Positions 56,225 through 64,000 of a DNA stretch of 64,000 nt are shown here, piece by piece; the stretch's first letter is position 1; every line of letters begins with the position of its first letter. Position numbers and translations under genes: made by a program. The notes under the pieces are model-generated. The model was not told the DNA's origin. It was given only the letters and a program-made list of their open reading frames with translations, and ran no database searches. The DNA comes from Zingiber officinale (taxonomy: Eukaryota; Streptophyta; Magnoliopsida; Zingiberales; Zingiberaceae). The DNA lies in NCBI RefSeq assembly GCF_018446385.1, contig NC_055988.1, positions 161,646,209-161,710,208 on the forward strand, read 5' to 3'.

Positions 56225-57558
56225 TGTTGGTGTGGTTTTGCACTAATGGCCTAACCCGGGTTTTGATGAATGACAAACAAGTTAAGTTAGGTTTTGTTAT
56301 AATCTAACCACTTGATTAAGTGTGCTGGAAATCCAGCTAGGTCGATGGACCGACCGGATAGTTGGTATGAAATTCAGTTAGGTCGACAGGTCGACCGGAT
56401 AACTGGTACAAAATCCAGCTAGGTCGACGGGCCGACCGAATAGCTAGTACAAAGTCCAGCTAGGTTGACGGGCCGACCGGATAGAATAGCTGGTACGAAG
56501 TTCAGCTAGGTCGGCGGACCGACCGGATAGCTAGCACGAAGACCAGTTAGGCCGACGGGTTGACCGGATGTCTAGCAAACTGGTAAGTTAAGGTAAGTCA
56601 CTGGAGGAGAGTAACCAAGTGAGGACGCGTCCCGGTTGGAGGGATAGTAGACGCCAATCTAGTTTAGATTCATTTGGGATCCCTAAGCTGATACCTTGAC
56701 TAGTTCCTGGTCCTGAGAGGACAAGAACTAATTACTACTCTGTGTTATTATTAAATTATCCTAATACTTATTTTGTAAGGTATTTTTGGACTAACATTAT
56801 TTTGTAGGGAAATTGCCTTTGGATGAACAGTGTCCCAAGGCGCCTTCAAGCAATGAAGGTACCTTCAAGTAGTGAAGGCGCCTTCGTACTGTTCATAGAA
56901 GGCGCCTTCCATGGCTATGGAAGACGCCTTCCGCAGGATAACTTTTGGCCGAAGTCATGGATAAGCATCGGGTTGTTCGGGATCAAGTTTGCCACATTGG
57001 AGGCGCCTTCCATGCCTTTTATATGGATGTCTCGAGAAGGCAATGAACAATAACTTCCATACGAGCTACTACGTGCCTGTTTGAGATTTCGATTGCTCCG
57101 GGCTCCTGCTACAACTCTACTGCAAAACTGCTGCGATCGACTACTGCTCCGAGGAGTTCTGATTGAGGCTGACAGACCGACATCGACACGAGCGCTCCCA
57201 CTTCAATTCCAAAATGTGTCGAAAAAATTTTGATTTGTGTAATTAATTACTACAAAAGGACAAGTACAGGGTGTTGCACTTATTTTAACTTTCCTTTATA
57301 TTTCGATTCCCTCTTCCAGAGGTACCGGAAGAGGTTTATAGTGAATTACCCATTGATAGGTCCGCGTGACCTAAATCTTGGAGTAAGAGTCACCGAAGGC
57401 TCCGAACCAAGTAAACCGCTTGTGTTCTTCTCGTGCTTGCTTTTCATATTTTCCTTTTCCGCCGCGTTGGTACTCTGCTTCTTTTAAAATCAAAAAGATA
57501 AGATTTTGAAAACCACGTGATTCACCCCCCCCCCTCTCACGTGCGTCTTGATCCAACA
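56225..57558 (+). repeat. Solo LTR (1334 bp) in element A gag
   Basis: Starts TGTTGGTGTGGTTTTGC and ends GTCTTGATCCAACA. Flanks CAAAG (56220-56224) and TAAAG (57559-57563) match 4/5. 56325-56580 has five to six ~45-bp units with AGGTCGACGGGCCGACCGG; 56840-57010 has AAGGCGCCTTC palindromes. Confidence 0.88.
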
Positions 57559-58998
57559 TAAAGTTCGAGGGGGAGTTCGCACACTGGAAACGTTGAATGT
57601 AGGTATTTCTAAAAAATAATTTTGAAATTCTTTTAATTATTAAATACGATTTTGTAGTTCCAAAAGATCAACAAGGTGTAGAGAAAGATGAGTATCTTTG
57701 GACAAAAAAGGAACAAAGTGATTTCGTCACCAACAACAGAGCAAAATATCACCCGCTGAGTGTGTTGCCACCTTAAAAAGTCAACCGCATCGGAAGCTAC
57801 TCGTTGGCCAAAGAACTTTGGGAGAAATTCCTGGAACTCCACAAAAGCACATCCGGAACAAAGCTTGCATAACGAGACCTTCTTCGAAATCAACTAACAA
57901 ACATACGTTTGGAAAAAGGTGAGAAGGTAGCCAAACTACATGCGAAGATTAAGGAAGTGATCATCGGACTGGTCAACCTCGGTGAAACGTTAACCAATCA
58001 GGACTTGGTACGCTACGTGCTCAACGCCTTTCCCAGGACTTCAGAATGGACCTCAATAATCGACGCCTACTACATCTCGAAGGACTTGGAGGTAAGTACA
58101 CTAAAAGAATTGTTTTTAACTTTAGAATTACATGAATCCAGATGTACAGGATCAAGTAAAGAGTCAAGCCAGAACCTGGCATTGAGAGCCACCAAGAAGG
58201 ACAAATCCAAGTTAGACTCAGATCTAGAAGGAGACTAAGAAGCTTATATGGTAAGGAAGTTTAGGAAATTTTTTAGATCTAAAAAATTTAAAGAAATGCA
58301 GAACAGAAAAACTCCAAGAAATAGAAGAAAAGTTCGATGCTACCAGTGTCAAAAGGAAGGACATATAAAGGAGGGCTTCCTGGAGCTCAAAAAGGAAAAA
58401 GACAAGGGGCCCAAGCTAAACAAACACAAGAGTCTCAAGGCTACTTGGGACGAAAGCTCATCATCCGAGTCAGAAATAGAAGCATACACTGGGCTAGCAC
58501 TAATGGCTAGCCACGAAGATCAAAGCACCTCAAAAGCCAGCATCGATGAAGGGGAGCGACATCAGATGAAAGCAGCGAAGCAGGGGGAGAATCAAGCTTT
58601 AGATCCGACATGGTAAGTGAGGTATGTCTCTTACCTCCTGATCAACTCTATTTCGGTATTAAGTCTATGGCTAAATCAATGTGCAAATTAAAAAATAAAA
58701 ATGATAATTTGAAAAAGGAGAATTTAGAAATAAAAATAATCTTAGCAAAGTCATGCTTAATAGAGGAGTTTGATAAATTGAAAATGCTAATTTAAAAGAA
58801 CAAATAGAAAACTTAAAAAGTTATGCATGTTCAAATTTTTCTGCTTTAAATTTTAGAAACTATAAAGGATTAAACTGGTATTATAAATTTTATAAAGGCC
58901 AAATTAGAAAAATATCATTGAAATACATTCCTAAGAAATTTCTGATTAATCCTGTAGGAAGGAACCTATTTTGGGTTCCAAAATCATATTTAGATTAA
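57559..58998 (+). pseudogene. Element A gag (UBN2 type), broken
   Basis: The start codon at 56207 is separated by the solo LTR. 57909-58238 is the gag core (LVRYVLNAFPRTSEWTSIID, YYISKDLEVSTLKELF, LELHESRC). 58248-58616 follows a TAA and holds the zinc knuckle CYQCQKEGHIKEGF, whose last Cys is replaced by Phe. 58616-58998 is a Lys/Leu-rich coil ending NPVGRNLFWVPKSYLD and a stop. No protease follows. Confidence 0.82.
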
Positions 58999-59597
58999 TT
59001 ATTTTTTTTTTGCTTTCAGACAAAAAGTTAAATATTTAATTTTTTTAAAATGCTTTGTCTAGAAAGTAGTTGTTGCTCCAATATCCAAGAAGGCCTAGTG
59101 CCTCGCCACGGCCTAGAAGTTAATTATTGAAATAAGTATTTGACTAACTGTTAAGCAATTAGTTGTTATAAAAATACTTTCAAATGTTTGTCAAAAATTT
59201 TGTTAAAATTATTTAAAAGGAAATTTTTTCGAGAACTTCATCACTTAACTGTAAGAAAATTTTCAAATGTTAAAATTTTCTCAATGTTAAATTTTTTAGA
59301 ATTTTTTTTCTGCCTTAAATATGTTAATTTTTTTTTTTGAAGCTTAAACTTTGATGTTTTTTTTTGTCCTTTAGACTCTAAATGTTTTTTGTCCCTTAGA
59401 CTTTTTATTGTTAAGTGGAATTTTGTAAAGTATCCCATTTTTAATGAGATCAAAAAGAAGAGTAGTAAAGATTAAGTCTAGGGGGTGGGTAGTACAATTT
59501 TTAATTTTTGTACTTGCAAAAATCTTATTTTATAACTGTTATTTTTATGATTTATCCTAACTTAACTTGGGTTTGATCATATAAAAAAGGAAAAGAT
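58999..59597. other. Non-coding 3' interior of element A
   Basis: T-rich, no gene, ends in the polypurine tract AAAAAAGGAAAAGAT. Resembles 40807-41270 of the gag-only element in Tat2. Confidence 0.6.
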
Positions 59598-60003
59598 TGT
59601 AAGTACCCTGTGGTGGTTTTGATGTGATCAACCAAGTAAAGTTAGGTCCTATTGATATTTAACCCCTGTGTCTAAGTGTGTAAGAACTTAGGAGCACAGA
59701 AAGTCAAGTGAAAGACGTAACTAGCGAAAAAGATGGCACGGGAGAGAGCCAATGGGTTCGGTGCATCCGAGGGACGAGGTGCTGCGGAAGAGTACATGGG
59801 CTGACGAGAAGGAGGTGCGCAGCATTTCTAAGGGACGAGAAGCCGGAGTGTAAGATTGCTCGAAGGTCGAAAGTTAGGTTCGGGTGAGCCCTATTCCGGA
59901 TGGCCGAGATCACCCAAGCGAGCGGAACCAGAGAAGAAGACCTGGACCAATGTGAGCGGAACTTAAAGGGAAGACCCGGACCAAAAAGTCAACTGGAAGT
60001 TGA
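59598..60003 (+). repeat. Element A 3' LTR, first part
   Basis: Starts TGTAAGTACCCTGTGG and aligns with 55306 onward for about 400 bp until element C begins at 60004. Confidence 0.88.
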
Positions 60004-60861
60004 TGTAAGTACTCCAAAGTAATTTTGATGTGATCAACCAAGTCAGGTTCGGTCCTGTTGGTATTTAACTCCTGTGTCTAAGTGTGGAGAAACATAGAAG
60101 CACAAGAAGTTGGGAGAAAGATGCAGCTAGCAAGAAGGATGACACGGGAGAGAGCCGACGAGCTCAATGCGTCCGAGGTACGAGATGCTGCGGAAGAGTA
60201 TGCGGGTGGACGAAAAGGAGGCGCGCGATGTTTCAGAGGGAAGAGAAACCGGAGCGGAAGTTTGCTTGAAGTCCAAAAGTTGGGTTTGGGTGAGCCCTAT
60301 TCTGAATGGCCGAGATCACCCAAGCGGAGCTAGAATCGAGCGGAAGACCCAGACCCAAGCAAGCGGAGCCGGAGTGAAAGAACCCGGACTAAATAGTTAA
60401 CATGATGTTAACTTGGGTCCAAGCGCTAGGAGCAAGCTTTTATTCGGAACGCAATGTGGCGCTTTTCGTTGCAACGGGGATAAAAGTTTATCCCCTCCTA
60501 GGTACCCGGAACCCTTCCAAGCACCCCGACTAGGGTTATAGATACAACCCTGGTCCTAGAAGCTAAAAAACAACACTTGTGATTGATTCCTATTCAGTTC
60601 TGTTTTGTAATCTAGTGCTTTAATTGTTGTAAAGAGGCTTCTTCACCTGAAGGAGAGTTTAGTGAGTATTCAACTTACTTGGATTAACAATCTTTCCGGT
60701 TGTAACCAAGTAAATCATTTTTGCCTCTTCCTTTCTTTATTTAAGTCTCTTATTTCTTTAATGCAAGTGTTGATTATTATTAAGTTGTAAAGAGCGAGAA
60801 ATGTTCATTTTCTTTGTAGGGCTATTGACCCCCCTCAAGCCGACCACCAAAGGGATCAACA
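60004..60861 (+). repeat. Element C 5' LTR (858 bp)
   Basis: Starts TGTAAGTACTCC and ends GGGATCAACA. Carries the same GAAGATGCAGCTAGCAAGAAG core. Confidence 0.88.
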
Positions 60862-60917
60862 AGTGGTATCAGAGTCAAGTTTGTTTCAGGAGGACTAAGC
60901 ACCGAACGAAGCACGAG

Positions 60918-62719
60918 ATGGCTAGACCGAGCATCAATCCACCAAAGTTCGAGGGGGAATTTACGAGTTGGAAGAAAAAGATGGAGGTATTTTTAAAATA
61001 GATTTTGAATTATTAATAATTATGAATATAGTTTTGTAGCTCTGAAAGACAAAGAAGAATATCAATGGATTAAGAAGGATCAAGCCGATTTCGTGGCAAA
61101 TGGCAAAGCAGAGTTCCATCTGTTGAGCGTCTTACCACCACAAGAAGTCAACCGGATCGGAGCCTACGAGTCAGCTAAGGAGCTCTGGAAGAAATTCCTA
61201 GAACTACATAAAGGGACCTCGGAGGCAAAACTAGTGAGACGGAATCTGCTCCAAAACCATATTGGCAACCTCCGGTTAGAAGAAGGCGAAACTGTTGCAC
61301 ACCTCCATTCTGTTGGAACCCCGTGGTAGTTTTGATGTGATCAATCAAGTTAAGTTAGGTTCTGTTGTGTTTGACTCTTATGTCTAAGTGTGCAGGAACT
61401 TAGGAACACAAGAAATCGAGCGGAAGACATAGCTAGCGAGAAGGATGGCACGAGAAGGAAGTCGACGGGCTCGATGCATCCGAGAGACGAGGTACTAAAG
61501 AAGAGTACATCGGTGGACGAGAAGGATGTATGCGATGTTCTGAGGGACAAGAATCCGAAGCGGAAGTCTTCTCAAGAAGAAGATCGAAAAATGGGTTCGG
61601 GTGTGCTCTATTTCGGATGGCCGCAATCACCTAGGCGATCGGAGTAGTAGAAGAGCGAAAGGAGGCTGGAATTACTGTTGGAGGCGCCTTCGAAGTGAAT
61701 TGAAGGTGCCCTGCACCTTCATTATAGAAAGTGCTTCCATGGCTGAAAGGCGCCTTCCAGCCCTATGGAAGGCGCCTTCAAGTCACAGATAAGATTTTCA
61801 AGGGGAAATAAAAAGATCCATAGACCTAGGAAATACAAAACAACTCATGTATTCTTTTCCTAGCAATAGTTTGAGCAATTAACGAGTGTAAGAGGCTTCT
61901 CCACCTTCACCGAAGGAGATTTTTTTAGAGCTTTCATTATCCTTGGATTAACAACCACATAGGTTGTAACCAAGTAAACTCTGCGCCTCTTCCTTTATTT
62001 TCTTTTTATTTATTTTAATTATACTATTACTGCTAATATGAGTTGAACGACCGAGAAAGGTGTTTGTTTTACTTTTTGACAGATAAACTCAACCCCCTCT
62101 TGCCGGCCCTAACTGGTCCAACACACTCAAGAATCAAGGAGCTCATCATCGGACTCACAAATTTCTTAGAAAAGGTAACCAATCGAGATTCGCTAAGGTA
62201 CACACTTAACGCATTTCCTAGGACTCTGGAATGGTCGACCTTAGTAGATGTGTATTTCATCTCTAAGGATTTAGAGGTAAGCACTTTAGAAGAATTTTTT
62301 TCAACTTTTGAAATTCATGAGTCAAGATGTGCAGGTTTAAAAAAGGAATCAAGGCAAAACATTACCTTAAAAGCTAAAATAGATGAACCAAATTCCGAGA
62401 CATCACTTGATGATGACGAAACGATGTTAATGGTAAGAAAATTTAAAAAATTATTTAAATCTAATAAATTTAATCAAGTGCAAGGTACAAAAAGAAAAAG
62501 AAAAGTAAGATACTACCACTGCAATGAAGATGGACATATCAAAGATAACTGTCCAAAATTGAAGAGCAAAGACAAGGATAAGGAAAAGAATAAGAAGCCA
62601 GCTTGACCCAAGTATAATCTAAAGGTGACGTGGGACGACACATCATCTGAATCGGAGATAGAAGCCCTCGCCAGACTTGAGCTAGTAGCAAGTCACCAAG
62701 AAGAAGAAGACAAAGAAAG
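60918..62719 (+). pseudogene. Element C gag (UBN2 type), split and shifted
   Basis: 60918-61000 starts MARPSINPPKFEGEFTSWKK and then breaks. 61093-61310 has FHLLSVLPPQEVNRIGAYES and AKELWKKFLELHKGTS. After the solo LTR, 62124-62606 continues with LRYTLNAFPRTLEWSTLVDV, FISKDLEVSTLEEFF and the knuckle YYHCNEDGHIKDNC, whose first Cys is Tyr. A TGA at 62604-62606 follows; related sequence runs on (62607-62719) to the next insertion. Confidence 0.82.
61311..62123 (+). repeat. Solo LTR (813 bp) in element C gag
   Basis: Starts TGTTGGAACCCC and ends GGTCCAACA. Flanks CATTC and CACTC match 4/5. Same family as 38663. 61680-61790 holds AAGGCGCCTTC units. Confidence 0.88.
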
Positions 62720-64000
62720 TGTTGGTTGGTCCTAGGAATATCGTACCGGTTCCCCTGTACAAAATTTTTGTACAAGTCCTGAACCTTTCCTAACAACCTA
62801 TTGTGTTCTTTAAAAATTAAATTCGGAATCACAAACGGAACTTAACATTATTGATTCCAAATTTAACTTATCTATTCTTAGAGGTTTAGACTTGGATCGC
62901 AAACGATATTTAACATTATAGATCCAAATCCACCTATGTTACAAATTCAATTAAATATTTATTTCAAAAATCGGCTCCCAGGTCAAACATGGCGAGGCGC
63001 TTGGCTTTCTTGGGTATGGGAACATCCACCACTGCCTCGACAAAGCCTTTTAATGAAATTCAATATTTAATTTCCTTATATAACTCTAGGTTTAACCAAA
63101 CAGAACAATCGAATCACAAGATCGAAAAATAAAAGAAACACAAATTCGAAACAAATCTGAACATCTAGAATCTCTAGCCTCTTGTGTTTGGAATTCATAC
63201 AAAGAAAAACTAGTATGATACGAAAAATAATTACTAGTTATAACTTTCTTTGTATGCAACAACCTCTTGATCTTCTACTGTATTCCTCTTCTTATCTCGA
63301 ACATCGTGTGGACAACGATCTTCCAAGATGAGAACCACCCAAGCCCTTCTTCTTTCTTCTTCCAAGTTTCGGCCAAGCAAATTTCTCCAAGAGATAGCAA
63401 GTCTCGGCCACCACCACCAAGCTCCAAGGGATGCTAGAAACAAAGCCTCCTTTTCCTCCTTCTTCTCCTAGCAAGATCCGGCCACCTTCCAAGCTCTAAG
63501 AGATGATGAGGTTTTGCCAAGGAGAAGAAAGAAAAAGGAAAAGGGAGAATAAAAGGGTCGGCCACACCAAGGAAGAGAGGAGAGGAATAGAAAAGAGTTC
63601 TCTTTTTGTGAAGGCACCCCCTCCCTCTCTTTTATAATCTTTGGTCTTGGTAAATAAGGAAAGTTTTAATAAAAACTTTCTAATTTTCTTTGCCATTAAA
63701 AAGAAAATTTAATTGATAAAAAATAATTTTCTTTTCTTTTATTAAAGTGTCCGGCCATCTCTAATTCTCCAAGCAAGGAAAGTTTTAATCACAAGAATTA
63801 AAACTTCCTAATTTGTTTCCAGAAATTTTTAAAATAAAAATTTCTCTATTAATTTTTTCCTTCATGGTTGGTTATAAAAGGAAATTTTATAAATTAAAAT
63901 CTCTCTATTAAAACATGTGGATGATTTCCAAAAAGAAAAGTTATCTTTAAAATTAAAATCTTCCTCTCAATCTACAAATAAGGAAAGATATCAAATCTTT
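62720..64000 (-). repeat. Second copy of the large LTR, cut by window edge
   Basis: From TGTTGGTTGGTCC it aligns with 26164 onward (TGTACAAAAATTTTGTACAAA, ATGGCGAGGCGCTTGGC, minus-strand TATAAAAG near 63632). Left flank GAAAG. The other end is beyond 64000. Confidence 0.85.

Larger units (their letters stand above)
55306..60003 (+). mobile_element. Gag-only LTR element A, interrupted by solo LTR
   Basis: 5' LTR 55306-56147, primer-binding site 56151, gag, polypurine tract (59583-59597) and the first 406 bp of the 3' LTR (59598-60003), which is then cut by element C. Without the solo LTR the interior is about 2.1 kb. It has gag but no protease, integrase, RT or RNase H. Left flank TTATT (55301-55305); the right flank is off-window. 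Confidence 0.88.
60004..64000 (+). mobile_element. Gag-only LTR element C, nested, runs off the window
   Basis: 5' LTR 60004-60861, primer-binding site TGGTATCAGAGTC (60864-60876), gag 60918-62719 with a solo LTR at 61311-62123 and the large LTR from 62720. Inserted in element A's 3' LTR after GTTGA. Confidence 0.85.

Overview
This is plant nuclear DNA, almost certainly from a monocot with a retrotransposon-rich genome. The only intact cellular gene has GC-rich exons and a GT-AG intron, as is common in grasses and Zingiberales. Nearly everything else is nested LTR retrotransposons, solo LTRs, MITEs and one SINE. The style of the LTRs (arrays of AAGGCGCCTT and CAATCGATC palindromes) makes me lean to Zingiberales, but I cannot prove that from the sequence. 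Nothing indicates bacterial, organellar or viral DNA, and I see no CRISPR array or tRNA/rRNA gene.

Layout. 1-10960: a Ty3/gypsy element of the Tat lineage on the minus strand (Tat1). It has gag, PR-RT-RNH-aRNH and integrase, a 122-bp tandem-repeat block, and an antisense ORF with introns and its own TATA box. Its 3' LTR runs off the left edge. It sits in the 3' end of an older LTR element (10961-12231). 12232-14285: two nested LTR relics. 14286-18048: mostly unassigned AT-rich DNA with a perfect 219-bp tandem duplication (14886-15323) and a GC-rich island (about 16010-16330). 18049-24430: a decayed minus-strand Ty1/copia element with about 288-bp LTRs, a 5-bp target duplication, two MITEs in one LTR and a solo LTR in its integrase. 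25735-29927: a large solo LTR holding a second 2.4-kb LTR, each with its own 5-bp target duplication. 30937-31659: two related fold-back MITEs. 31660-33417: a PIF/Harbinger ORF1-like pseudogene. 33418-34464: a possible solo LTR. 34465-47662: a second, older Tat element (Tat2), interrupted by a non-autonomous gag-only LTR element (38663-42320, TSD gggta) and a solo LTR (43844-45097, TSD cttgc). 47953-48310: a MITE.

49014-51106 (minus): an intact two-exon cationic amino acid transporter gene (CAT1-like, 600 aa), the only clear host gene. 51107-54737: intergenic DNA and an LTR relic. 54737-55287: an LTR fragment carrying a SINE with a 9-bp target duplication. 55306-64000: nested gag-only LTR elements of the same family as 38663-42320. 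Element A is interrupted by a solo LTR. Element C is inserted in A's 3' LTR and is itself interrupted by another solo LTR and by a copy of the 2.4-kb LTR that runs off the right edge.

How it fits together: the transporter is a gene island in a repeat landscape built by layered insertion. In many layers the order can be read from 5-bp target duplications. Both Tat elements carry stop codons and shifts in pol and in the antisense ORF. All copies of the gag-only family lack PR, IN, RT and RNase H, so they would need proteins from another element to move.
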